A DNA stretch of 13,080 bases from JBBPYR01 sp038199755 (GCA_038199755.1 JBBPYR010000185.1:1-13080), one strand, 5' to 3'; positions 1 through 7,724 are shown, counted from the stretch's first letter. Numbers and translations are program-made. The notes: generated by a model not told the origin, from the sequence alone.

Positions 1-26
1 GCATCTCACAGTATATTGTGAGATGC
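1..26. repeat. Perfect inverted repeat upstream of the ABC operon
   Basis: Two 10-base arms, GCATCTCACA (1-10) and TGTGAGATGC (17-26), flank the 6-base spacer GTATAT. No T-run follows on the plus strand, so it does not look like an intrinsic terminator for rightward transcription. A terminator for a leftward gene, or part of a larger element, cannot be excluded because the window starts here. Its centre lies about 70 bases upstream of the start point predicted from the extended -10 element at 70-78, so an operator is possible. The TCACA and TGTGA halves are in the opposite order to a CRP site. Confidence 0.6.
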
Positions 27-69
27 CTACACGCCGCTCTTTTGCTGTTCCGACCTGATTTGAATGCTG

Positions 70-78
70 TGTTATAAT
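70..78 (+). promoter_or_regulatory. Extended -10 promoter for the ABC exporter operon
   Basis: The sequence TGTTATAAT contains a consensus -10 hexamer (73-78) with the TG dinucleotide one base upstream, the classic extended -10 arrangement. No good -35 hexamer lies 16-18 bases upstream; TTCCGA at 48-53 is a weak candidate with a 19-base spacer. Transcription would begin near position 85, giving a leader of about 53 bases before the ATG at 138. Assigned from sequence only. Confidence 0.6.
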
Positions 79-137
79 CACACGAGATATGTTGGAGTTG
101 CAAATAGAGAAACAGAACGCTAGAGAAATGACTGGTT

Positions 138-1883
138 ATGCCGCCTACAAACCGTTACCTCGCCCTCTTAATAACCTATCTCAAACCACAGCGGCGGCGT
201 GTGCTGCTGCTGGTCGTGCTGCTTTTAACCACTATTGGGCTGCAATTAGCGAATCCACAAATCCTGCGCTGGTTTATTGATACGGCAACGAGTGGTGGCG
301 TCACTCAGACACTTCTGCTGATCGCCCTGACCTTTCTTGTTGTAGCTATCGCGGGCCAGCTTGTCTCGATTGGCGAAACCTATGTCGCGGAGAATGTAGG
401 GCTTATCGCGACGAACAAGCTCCGCGCTGATTTGATGCTACACTGTCTACAACTTGATCCCGTCTTCCATGTGGGGCATACCCCTGGTGAACTGATCGAG
501 CGTGTTGATGGCGACGTAAGCCTACTCAGTAATTTCTTCTCGCGTTTTATCGTGGCGATTCTGGGTAATGGCCTGTTGCTGATCGGTGTGTTGGTGCTGC
601 TCTTTCGCGTGGATTGGCGCGTTGGAACAGCATTGACGGTGTTTGTGGTTATCGCCATGTTGGTGGTGACGTACATTCGCAACATTGCTGCACCCGCGTG
701 GCAAAGGGCGAGGCAGGCCGATGCCGAGCTATTTGGGTTTATCGAGGAACGCCTGTCAGGGACGGAAGATATTCGCGCTAGCGGAGCCACTCTCTATAGT
801 GTGCGTGGGTTGCAACAGCATGCGCGCACTATACTGCGGGCTACGCAACGTGCTGTCTTTGTCGGTTCTACCGCGTGGACCTCAACCATTTTTTTTGTGG
901 CGGTGGGTAGTGCTATTGGCTTGGCGTTAGGGGTCTATCTCTTTTATACCAGTGGTATTAGTCTTGGTACCGTCTATCTAATCTTCGCCTATACAACGCT
1001 GCTGAATCGGCCAATTGAGCAGATTGCGCGTCAAATAGAAGATATGCAGAAAGCCACCGCAGGTATTGCCCGTATTCGCAATTTGCTGGACGAACGTAGC
1101 AATATTATGGATAATATCCACGGGGCGGTGCTGCCACAAGGCGCGTTCTCTGTGGCGTTGGATGATGTGTCATTCTGCTATACAGAGGATGTGCCAGTGC
1201 TTAAGCATATCACGTTGTCGCTAGAGCCTGGCAGTGTGCTTGGTTTACTGGGTAAAACGGGCAGCGGCAAGACGACCGTCACCAAACTGCTGACACGGCT
1301 GTATGATCCAACGGCTGGCAGCGTCTGTCTGGGTGGAGTAGACCTGCGCACGGCACGGTTGGCTGATGTGCGACGACATGTGGGGGTGGTGACGCAAGAT
1401 GTGCAATTGTTTCATGCCAGCGTCCGTGATAACCTGACTTTTTTTGAGCGCGACATCGCCGACGAGCGCATTGTGCGGGTGTTAGAGGATCTGGGGCTGG
1501 CTGCATGGTATCGTGCATTGCCGCAGGGGTTAGATACACACTTGGCTCCCGGTGGTAGTGGGCTATCGGCAGGGGAAGCGCAGCTGTTAGCCTTTGCCCG
1601 CGTCTTTCTGAAGGACCCTGGCTTGGTCATTCTGGATGAAGCCTCGTCACGGCTGGACCTTGCCACCGAGCGGCGATTGGAACAGGCGATTGATAAATTG
1701 CTGCAAGGACGTACCTGTATTATTATCGCCCATCGCCTGACAACGGTGCAGCGTGCCGACCATATCATGATTTTAGAGCATGGCGAGTGCTGCGAATATG
1801 GTGGGCGTCAGTCTCTGGCCGCTGACCCCGCTACCCGTTTTGCCCATTTGTTACGCACTGGTTTGGAAGAGGTGCTGGCATGA
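138..1883 (+). CDS. ABC exporter half-transporter, catalytically competent NBD subunit
   Basis: This 581-residue protein joins a six-helix exporter membrane domain (about residues 20-315) to a nucleotide-binding domain (about 335-575), so it should export a hydrophobic compound, peptide or drug across the inner membrane using ATP. Visible motifs are A-loop Tyr348, Walker A GKTGSGKT (372-379), Q-loop Gln420, Walker B LVILDE with catalytic Glu501, and H-loop His532. The signature reads LSAGE (476-480) instead of LSGGQ, a degenerate form. Its stop overlaps the next start (ATGA), indicating translational coupling to the second half-transporter. The ATG at 138 is the only in-frame ATG before the first helix; an in-frame TGA lies at 129-131. 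The ribosome-binding site is weak (GAG at 123-125). Substrate cannot be told from sequence; lipid or multidrug export is typical of the family. Confidence 0.95.
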   Translation: MPPTNRYLALLITYLKPQRRRVLLLVVLLLTTIGLQLANPQILRWFIDTATSGGVTQTLLLIALTFLVVAIAGQLVSIGETYVAENVGLIATNKLRADLMLHCLQLDPVFHVGHTPGELIERVDGDVSLLSNFFSRFIVAILGNGLLLIGVLVLLFRVDWRVGTALTVFVVIAMLVVTYIRNIAAPAWQRARQADAELFGFIEERLSGTEDIRASGATLYSVRGLQQHARTILRATQRAVFVGSTAWTSTIFFVAVGSAIGLALGVYLFYTSGISLGTVYLIFAYTTLLNRPIEQIARQIEDMQKATAGIARIRNLLDERSNIMDNIHGAVLPQGAFSVALDDVSFCYTEDVPVLKHITLSLEPGSVLGLLGKTGSGKTTVTKLLTRLYDPTAGSVCLGGVDLRTARLADVRRHVGVVTQDVQLFHASVRDNLTFFERDIADERIVRVLEDLGLAAWYRALPQGLDTHLAPGGSGLSAGEAQLLAFARVFLKDPGLVILDEASSRLDLATERRLEQAIDKLLQGRTCIIIAHRLTTVQRADHIMILEHGECCEYGGRQSLAADPATRFAHLLRTGLEEVLA

Positions 1884-3670
1884 TAGGACGCGGACGGCCT
1901 GAGAAGGGCGATATGTGGTATGTTTGGCGTCTAATTCGCCATCGCCCGCTCCTCTATCTTGCGAGCGGACTGACCAATGGCGTCATGTTCTACTTCTTGC
2001 CCCTGGTGCCGGGCTTCATCATCCAGCAGGTACTAGATGCTCTTGCCAAGCATGCCCCTGTTGGCTTCAATATATGGGGCTTAATTGCCTTGATGGTTGG
2101 CGTCGCGCTGGGGCGGGTCGTGCTTGGCTTCGGCTCTGTCACCTTTGAGGCTACACTGGAACAGGTTGTGTCTGCACTCCTGCGTCAAAATCTCTTCGCC
2201 CGTGTGCTAGAGATGCCTGGGGCGCGTCCTCTTCCTGCCTCGGCTGGGGAGGCTATTAGCCGTTTTCGCGATGATTGCGAAGCCGTTGCACTGTTTGTCT
2301 GCTGGACATTTGATCCGGTGGGACAAATCCTTGTACTGGTGGCTGCTCTTTTCATTCTGTCACGTATCGCGCTGGTGATTACGGTGGCGGTCTTCATTCC
2401 GCTCTTGCTGGTGCTGGTGCTCTTCAATCTGCTCAGTAAGCGTGTGCAGAGCTACCGCAAAGCGAATCAAGAGGCGATTGGTGAGGTAACGGGCCTGCTC
2501 GGTGAGGTGTTTGGGGCGGTGAATGCGGTCAAACTTGCCAATGCTGAGAAGGCCGTGGTGCAGTACTTTCAAGGTGTCAACGAGACGCGGCGAAAGGCAA
2601 CGTTGCGTGATCGCATTCTGACCAAGTTGCTCGATTCCGTCTCGACGAATGCCGCTGATCTAGGAACGGGTCTCTTGTTGCTGGTGGCAGCACAGGCGAT
2701 GCACAACAAAAGTTTTAGCGTAGGCGATTTCGCGCTTTTTGTCTCTTATCTAACCTGGCTCACCACGGTTGTGAGTATGTCTGGCAGCGTGCTGACAAAA
2801 TATCGGCAGATGGGGATTTCACTGAAACGCTTATTTGAGGTGTTGCAGGGTGCACCAGCGCAGTTGCTGGTCACGCATAGTGCTACTCACCTTAGCGGAA
2901 AGCTGCCAGAACTGCCTTTGCCGACGAAACAGACCGAACATTACCTGCACCTGCTAGAGGTGCGGGGTCTGAGCTATAGCTATCCCGGCTCACAGCGCGG
3001 CATTACTGCTATTGATCTACGTTTGCCACGAGGCTCTTTCACCGTGGTTACGGGGCGTATCGGCTCTGGCAAGACGACCCTCTTGCGTACCTTGCTGGGT
3101 TTGTTGCCTCGGGAGAGCGGTGTGATAAGTTGGAACGGGCAGGTTGTCAATGATCCCGCCTCGTTTCTGGTGCCCCCATGCAGCGCATACACGCCACAGG
3201 TGCCGCGCTTGTTCAGCGAGAGTCTCAAGGATAATATTCTGCTTGGCCTACCTGAAAGCGCGGTTGACCTGACAGAGGCATTGCAAGCGGCAGTGCTGGA
3301 GTCTGACATTGCCGAGTTGGAGCAGCAATTGGAGACGCGCGTGGGGCCACGTGGCGTCAAGCTCTCTGGTGGGCAGATACAACGCACCGCCGCGGCCCGC
3401 ATGTTTGTGCGTACTCCCGAACTGCTGGTGGTTGATGATGTGTCTAGCGCACTCGATGTGGAGACGGAGCAGCAATTGTGGCAACGCCTAATGCGGCGCG
3501 AGGGTGTGACTTGTCTTGCTGTCTCACATCGGCGCGCCACTTTGCGGGCTGCCGATGCCATCATTGTGCTCAAGGATGGTCGCATTGAGGCTCAAGGAAC
3601 GCTTGACGAGGTGTTAGAGCGCAGTCAGGAGATGCAGAGACTGTGGAAAGGGGAGATAGAGGATGCATAA
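1880..3670 (+). CDS. ABC exporter half-transporter, subunit with degenerate Walker B
   Basis: This is a 596-residue half-exporter with a six-helix membrane domain (about residues 22-305) and a nucleotide-binding domain (about 355-590). Motifs are Walker A GRIGSGKT (392-399), Q-loop Gln440, a canonical signature LSGGQ (495-499), Walker B LLVVDD with Asp520 where the catalytic Glu normally sits, and H-loop His550. The Glu-to-Asp change marks the non-hydrolytic site of heterodimeric exporters such as TM287/288 and BmrCD. It pairs logically with the upstream subunit, whose signature is degenerate and whose Walker B is intact. GGAAGAGG at 1865-1872 supports the ATG at 1880; an in-frame ATG at 1913 preceded by GAGAAGGG is an alternative start. 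No terminator is visible at its end, only 3 bases from the convergent gene. Confidence 0.95.
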   Translation: MIGRGRPEKGDMWYVWRLIRHRPLLYLASGLTNGVMFYFLPLVPGFIIQQVLDALAKHAPVGFNIWGLIALMVGVALGRVVLGFGSVTFEATLEQVVSALLRQNLFARVLEMPGARPLPASAGEAISRFRDDCEAVALFVCWTFDPVGQILVLVAALFILSRIALVITVAVFIPLLLVLVLFNLLSKRVQSYRKANQEAIGEVTGLLGEVFGAVNAVKLANAEKAVVQYFQGVNETRRKATLRDRILTKLLDSVSTNAADLGTGLLLLVAAQAMHNKSFSVGDFALFVSYLTWLTTVVSMSGSVLTKYRQMGISLKRLFEVLQGAPAQLLVTHSATHLSGKLPELPLPTKQTEHYLHLLEVRGLSYSYPGSQRGITAIDLRLPRGSFTVVTGRIGSGKTTLLRTLLGLLPRESGVISWNGQVVNDPASFLVPPCSAYTPQVPRLFSESLKDNILLGLPESAVDLTEALQAAVLESDIAELEQQLETRVGPRGVKLSGGQIQRTAAARMFVRTPELLVVDDVSSALDVETEQQLWQRLMRREGVTCLAVSHRRATLRAADAIIVLKDGRIEAQGTLDEVLERSQEMQRLWKGEIEDA

Positions 3671-3673
3671 ATA

Positions 3674-4354
3674 TTATGTTCCCCGTACCGCCAGCATCGT
3701 CAATGCAAGCGCGCTACTGACCAGGGAACCTGCTATGACCTGGGCGAGGGTGTGACGACGCAGGACGATGCGCGACCAGCAGAGGGCGATCAGTAGGATG
3801 AAGGCTGGTAAGACGATGGTGCCGTAGAGGACGGTGAGTATGGCGAGCGATCCGGCCAACGCCGAGGTGTGAATGCTGATCTTCCACCAAAGGGTGATGG
3901 CAAACATGATGATGCCACTGATGAGCGTCATCAGGACGATGGTTTGCAGGTTTTTGGGGGCGTGTAGCACATATAGGGCGATGAGGGCGAGCACGGCTGA
4001 ACTGATGCCGAAGAGAAATGGCCTGTTGCGTTGCGTTCGTAAACTCACGTCAACGTCGGTGAATTCGCCGCGCCGCACACCGCGCACGATGTAGATGGTG
4101 GGTCCGATGCTCAAGAAGATGAAGACGATCAGGGCATAGCCCAGGGCCGCAGCAATGTTGCTGGCATGATAAAGGGCTACCAGCACGAGCGTTGGAATGG
4201 AGACCGCCGCGGGTGACAGCAGGTTGGATAGGAAGCGTGCCAGTACATAACGCCGTGTCCGTGTTGTCGACGTTGTGGCTGCCACCTGTGCTGGACTATC
4301 AAGTGTTATTGGGTTATTTTGTTCGCTCTCGTCGAGGGCAAGATGATCTGACAT
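3674..4354 (-). CDS. Divergent PAP2-like integral membrane phosphatase family protein
   Basis: This 226-residue membrane protein has a soluble N-terminus of about 35 residues followed by about six hydrophobic helices. Three segments match the PAP2 (lipid or undecaprenyl-diphosphate phosphatase) motif order: a basic stretch ending in RTQRNRP (106-112), KISIHT (158-163) in place of the PSGH motif, and SRIVLRRHTLAQ (194-205), which fits SRxxxxxHxxxD except that the last acidic residue is Gln205. The two histidines (162 and 201) are kept. Phospho-transfer activity is therefore plausible but uncertain. AGGAGAGA at 4356-4363 sets the ATG at 4354. It is the last gene of a leftward operon, 18 bases after murI; a role in recycling a lipid carrier for cell-wall synthesis would suit that neighbour, but this is inference. 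Confidence 0.65.
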   Translation of the reverse strand: MSDHLALDESEQNNPITLDSPAQVAATTSTTRTRRYVLARFLSNLLSPAAVSIPTLVLVALYHASNIAAALGYALIVFIFLSIGPTIYIVRGVRRGEFTDVDVSLRTQRNRPFLFGISSAVLALIALYVLHAPKNLQTIVLMTLISGIIMFAITLWWKISIHTSALAGSLAILTVLYGTIVLPAFILLIALCWSRIVLRRHTLAQVIAGSLVSSALALTMLAVRGT

Positions 4355-4372
4355 GTCTCTCCTATTGAATGG

Positions 4373-5287
4373 TTATGGGAAGGCTTGTTGGGCTTGTACG
4401 GGATAGCCGAGCACTTTGCTGGCAACGGCACTGAATGCTGCGGGGTCGCCGGTGCAATAGAGCTTGAGTGTTCCTGGTGTTGAGAATTCGCCGTTTTTGC
4501 TGTTGGGATGAATAGTGCCTTCGGCCTGCAAGATGGCATGGGTGCGGCGGGCGATGGCGTCACCGCTATCAATGACCTTGACGCGCTTGCCCGCCAGTGC
4601 TTCAATGGCTGGTCGGAGGGCGGGAAAGTGGGTGCAGCCAAGCACCAGGACATCGACGTTATGCGCGAATAATGGTTGTAATGCTTGTTGTAACGTTTCA
4701 TCGACCACTGGCCCGTCGAGCTCACCATGCTCTACCAACGTGACCAGTTCGGGACAGCCAACGGCATAGACTTCAATACCACTTGCGAAATCATCGATTA
4801 GTTGTCGCAGATAGGCGGCTTTGGTGGCGTTGCTGGTCGCGGCCACCCCGATGCGCCCGTTACGGGTGATGCGTGCGGCAGGTTTGACTGCTGGCACAAC
4901 GCCCACAAAAGGTACCGCAAGGGTTGCCCGCAAGAAACTCAACGCTGCTTGAGAAGCGGTATTGCAGGCAACGACGATCAGCTTGACGCCTTGTGCTATC
5001 AGGAAGCGGCAGGCCGTGATGGAGAGTTCGATGATCTCGTCGTCGCTGCGGGTGCCGTAGGGAACGTGGGCGGTATCGCCGATGTAGATGTAGGCTTCGT
5101 GCGGCAATTCGCGGCGCAGGGCGGAAAGAATGGTCAGGCCACCCGCGCCTGAGTCGAAGACGCCTATGGGGGTGTCGGCTTGTATGTTGCTGGCATGTCG
5201 CTCTGAGTCAAAGAGATACGGACTTCGTTCTGTATCACCCATCAACTGAAATGGCTGTGAATCTTCTTCTGCACTCCACTGTTTCAT
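4373..5287 (-). CDS. murI: Glutamate racemase
   Basis: A cytosolic, cofactor-independent enzyme that interconverts L- and D-glutamate, supplying D-Glu for peptidoglycan. The family signature is complete: PIGVFDSGAGGL (40-51), GDTAHVPYG (70-78), the first catalytic cysteine in ACNTAS (Cys108) and the second in GCTHFP (Cys218). The chain has 304 residues, longer than the usual 260-275, because about 39 residues precede the core. This tail is polar and acidic and has no export signal. The start is uncertain: ATG 5287 has only a weak AGAAG upstream, and the in-frame ATG at residue 16 (5242) is an alternative that keeps the whole core. It sits 18 bases after the mutase gene and 18 bases before the PAP2-like gene, so the three are probably cotranscribed. 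Confidence 0.95.
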   Translation of the reverse strand: MKQWSAEEDSQPFQLMGDTERSPYLFDSERHASNIQADTPIGVFDSGAGGLTILSALRRELPHEAYIYIGDTAHVPYGTRSDDEIIELSITACRFLIAQGVKLIVVACNTASQAALSFLRATLAVPFVGVVPAVKPAARITRNGRIGVAATSNATKAAYLRQLIDDFASGIEVYAVGCPELVTLVEHGELDGPVVDETLQQALQPLFAHNVDVLVLGCTHFPALRPAIEALAGKRVKVIDSGDAIARRTHAILQAEGTIHPNSKNGEFSTPGTLKLYCTGDPAAFSAVASKVLGYPVQAQQAFP

Positions 5288-5305
5288 ATATTATAAACTT
5301 CTATT

Positions 5306-6979
5306 CTATTCTATGCTACGGAACTCATGCTGCTCACCAAAGACATGACGCATGGTATCGCTGATCTCGCCCAAGGTCGCATATGCGTCAACCGCATCGA
5401 TAATGAGGGGCATGACGTTCGCTGTTCCTGCAGCCCCCTGTTCGAGGGCGCGTAATGTGTGTTGTACTCGTTCGTTATCGCGCTGCTGGCGCAATGCTGC
5501 CAGTTTTGCCACCTGCTGTCTTTCCAACTCTGGGTCTACACGGTGCAGGTGGGGCCGTTGCTCATTTTCTAATACAAAGCGGTTGACACCGACCACGATG
5601 GCCCGCTGCTCTTCCAGGTTTTTCTGATAGTCATATGCAGCCTGCTCAATCTCGGCCTGCATAAAGCCGCGCTCAATGGCGTGAACGCTGCCGCCGAGCC
5701 CGTCGATCTGTTTGATATAGGCCCAGGCACGTTCTTCAATTTCGTTCGTCAATGACTCGACAAAGTAAGAGCCTGCCAGGGGGTCTACGACATCGGCGAC
5801 CCCTGTTTCATAGCCAAGTATCTGCTGAGTACGTAACGCTACACGGGCCGATTCCTCGGTTGGTAGCGAAAGGGCTTCGTCTTTCGAGTTGGTATGGAGT
5901 GATTGGGTGCCACCGAGTACCGCGGCCAAGGCTTGATACGCGGTCCGCACGATGTTGTTGTCGGGCTGCTGCGCGGTGAGCGTTGAGCCAGCAGTCTGGG
6001 TGTGGAAACGCAGCATCATTGAACGCGGGTCTTTGGCGTGGAAGCGGTCGCGCATGATGCTTGCCCACATGCGACGGGCGGCACGGAACTTGGCAACCTC
6101 TTCAAACAGGTTGTTGTGGCTGTTGAAGAAGAAGGAGAGTTGGCCCGCGAAGCCATCTACGTCCAGGCCAGCATCCACGGCGGCCTGCACATAGGCGATG
6201 GCGTTTGAGAGCGTAAAGGCGATTTCCTGCACTGCGGTCGAGCCAGCTTCGCGGATATGGTAGCCGCTGATGCTGATGGTGTTCCAGCGGGGCATGTTTT
6301 CAGCGCAATAGCGGAAGATATCGGTGATGATGCGCATGGATTGCTGCGGCGGGTAAATATAGGTGCCACGGGCGGTGTATTCTTTCAGGATGTCGTTCTG
6401 GATGGTGCCCGAAAGTTTGTGCGCGGGTATGCCCTGCTTTTTCGCGACGGCGATGTAGAGCGAAAGCAGGATGCTGGCCGTGGCGTTGATGGTCATGGAG
6501 GTACTGACGCGGTCAAGCGGTATGCCGTTGAGTAGTGTTTCCATGTCCGCCAAGCTGGAGATGGAGACGCCCACCTTGCCCACTTCTCCCTCTGATAGCT
6601 TGTGGTCGGCGTCATAGCCCATCTGTGTTGGCAGGTCGAAGGCGACGGAGAGGCCAGTGGTGCCTTGCGCGAGCAGGAAGTGGTAGCGTTTATTCGACTC
6701 TTCGGCGGTCGAGAAGCCCGCGTACTGGCGCATGGTCCACAGGCGCGAGCGATACATGGTTGGTTGCACGCCGCGTGTGAAGGGATACTCACCGGGATAG
6801 CCTAGTTGGGTGTGGAGATCAAAGCCCTGTAAGTCCTCTTCGCTTGCCACATCCGGCACTTCGATATCAGAACTAACGGTGAAACGTGGTTGTCGCTCGG
6901 CGGCCTTTTCGCGGGCGCGCCGCGCCGTTGTCTTGCGCCATTCCTCTGCGTTCTTGCTCTGATGTAGCTCCATGAGCAT
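5306..6979 (-). CDS. Methylmalonyl-CoA mutase large (catalytic) chain, no B12-binding domain
   Basis: This 557-residue protein is the TIM-barrel substrate domain of an acyl-CoA mutase, which converts (R)-methylmalonyl-CoA to succinyl-CoA with adenosylcobalamin in propionate, odd-chain fatty-acid and branched amino-acid breakdown. Key residues align with a constant offset of 3 to the Propionibacterium enzyme: Tyr86 (Y89), Gln194 in TIQND (Q197), Arg204 (R207) and His241 in GYHIREAG (H244). Tyr and Arg at those two positions bind the methylmalonyl carboxylate; isobutyryl-CoA mutases carry Phe and Gln, so methylmalonyl-CoA is the likely substrate. The C-terminal cobalamin domain (DxHxxG) is absent, as in split mutases where a chain of about 140 residues supplies it; no such gene is in the window. 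GGAGAGGAGA ahead of ATG 6979 fixes the start. It leads the operon with murI. Ethylmalonyl-CoA mutase is a less likely alternative. Confidence 0.93.
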   Translation of the reverse strand: MLMELHQSKNAEEWRKTTARRAREKAAERQPRFTVSSDIEVPDVASEEDLQGFDLHTQLGYPGEYPFTRGVQPTMYRSRLWTMRQYAGFSTAEESNKRYHFLLAQGTTGLSVAFDLPTQMGYDADHKLSEGEVGKVGVSISSLADMETLLNGIPLDRVSTSMTINATASILLSLYIAVAKKQGIPAHKLSGTIQNDILKEYTARGTYIYPPQQSMRIITDIFRYCAENMPRWNTISISGYHIREAGSTAVQEIAFTLSNAIAYVQAAVDAGLDVDGFAGQLSFFFNSHNNLFEEVAKFRAARRMWASIMRDRFHAKDPRSMMLRFHTQTAGSTLTAQQPDNNIVRTAYQALAAVLGGTQSLHTNSKDEALSLPTEESARVALRTQQILGYETGVADVVDPLAGSYFVESLTNEIEERAWAYIKQIDGLGGSVHAIERGFMQAEIEQAAYDYQKNLEEQRAIVVGVNRFVLENEQRPHLHRVDPELERQQVAKLAALRQQRDNERVQHTLRALEQGAAGTANVMPLIIDAVDAYATLGEISDTMRHVFGEQHEFRSIE

Positions 6980-7009
6980 GTCTCCTCTCCCTATTGCATT
7001 TCACTAATG

Positions 7010-7018
7010 ATTATACCA
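7010..7018 (-). promoter_or_regulatory. Extended -10 promoter for the mutase-murI-PAP2 operon
   Basis: Read leftward the sequence is TGGTATAAT: a consensus -10 hexamer (7015-7010) with the TG of an extended -10. The expected -35 position is C-rich and unlike TTGACA. Transcription would start near 7003, giving a leader of about 24 bases that contains the ribosome-binding site. Same architecture as the promoter at 70-78. Confidence 0.55.
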
Positions 7019-7271
7019 TAACGCCGTTGCGGGGGAAGAAGGGAGGGACTATTGTGACGTTTCGCGGGTGCTGTGTTAGGGTGTAGCCATCTCGTGGGAA
7101 GGCAAGAAAACTGTAGCAGGGGATTTTGTAGGTTTGTGTAGTAAGGGAGAAGTAATCCAATTTCTATTAAATATCGTAGATATAGTTAAGCAGGAAGTAA
7201 GAATCGATTATATGCTTAGTCACGACTGTAGTTTTTCTGCTCGTAGTTTATCAATAAGAAAGTGAGTTATC
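7019..7271. other. Intergenic region between divergent mutase operon and SPW gene
   Basis: About 250 bases without a gene. The left part is G-rich; the right part (7155-7265) is AT-rich and should hold the promoter of the SPW gene. Weak candidates are TATAGT at 7181-7186, and TATATG at 7209-7214 with TTAAGC 17 bases upstream; neither is convincing. I see no strong hairpin or recognisable riboswitch, including no evident cobalamin riboswitch. Confidence 0.4.
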
Positions 7272-7664
7272 ATGGACTCAATCCGTTTTCTTCCCACATC
7301 AGTGCATGGTGTGCTGGATTACCTGGTAGGAATTGCCTTGATCGCAGCACCGTTCCTGTTTGGATTTGCTTACGTCGGAGGCATTGCCGTGTATCTGCCT
7401 ATCATACTCGGCATTGGACTCATCCTCTATAGCTTTGTCACGAACTATGAACTGGGCATCCCTGCCATAAAGTTCATCCCGATGCCCTATCATCTGATCT
7501 TCGACTTGGTTGCCGCTGCTTTGCTCGCGGCTTCGCCATTTCTCTTCGGGTTTGTTAGTAAGCCTCTCAATGTCTGGCTTCCCCACTTTGTTGTTGGTCT
7601 CACCGTCATTTTGGTGGTTCTCGTCTCACAAACACATCCTAAAATGATAGCCAAAACGGCATAA
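7272..7664 (+). CDS. SPW repeat-family small integral membrane protein
   Basis: This 130-residue protein is almost entirely hydrophobic with four predicted helices arranged as two related halves. Each half starts with a histidine-to-aspartate motif (HGVLDY, 12-17; HLIFDL, 74-79) followed by APFLFGF (26-32) or SPFLFGF (88-94), the latter resembling the SPW signature with Phe in place of Trp. The helices are linked by NYELGIP (58-64). The family is widespread and its biochemical role is unknown; these proteins are often small stand-alone membrane genes, as here. The ATG follows AAGTGAG at a suitable distance. A strong intrinsic terminator begins about 20 bases past the stop, so it is probably a monocistronic unit. 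Confidence 0.85.
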   Translation: MDSIRFLPTSVHGVLDYLVGIALIAAPFLFGFAYVGGIAVYLPIILGIGLILYSFVTNYELGIPAIKFIPMPYHLIFDLVAAALLAASPFLFGFVSKPLNVWLPHFVVGLTVILVVLVSQTHPKMIAKTA

Positions 7665-7684
7665 GTGGGTTGGTCTGCTTGAGG

Positions 7685-7724
7685 TGGAAGCCTGCTGGAT
7701 ATCCAGCAGGCTTCCATCTTTTTT
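7685..7724 (+). terminator. Rho-independent terminator of the SPW gene
   Basis: Positions 7685-7716 are a perfect 32-base palindrome (arms TGGAAGCCTGCTGGAT and ATCCAGCAGGCTTCCA). As RNA it gives a GC-rich stem of about 14 pairs with an AUAU loop, followed by TCTTTTTT (7717-7724). The T-run is only on the right, so it terminates rightward transcription. Confidence 0.93.

Noticed and set aside
1..26. CRP-type binding site
   Set aside because: The half sites TCACA and TGTGA are in the reverse order of the CRP consensus TGTGA-N6-TCACA.
89..280. Short open frame starting 4 bases after the predicted transcription start and overlapping the first ABC gene
   Set aside because: It overlaps the real gene in another frame, has no ribosome-binding site and no recognisable content; leaderless translation is possible but unsupported.
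7019..7271. Cobalamin riboswitch for the B12-dependent mutase
   Set aside because: The mutase's predicted leader is only about 24 bases, and no B12-box-like or multi-stem structure was seen.
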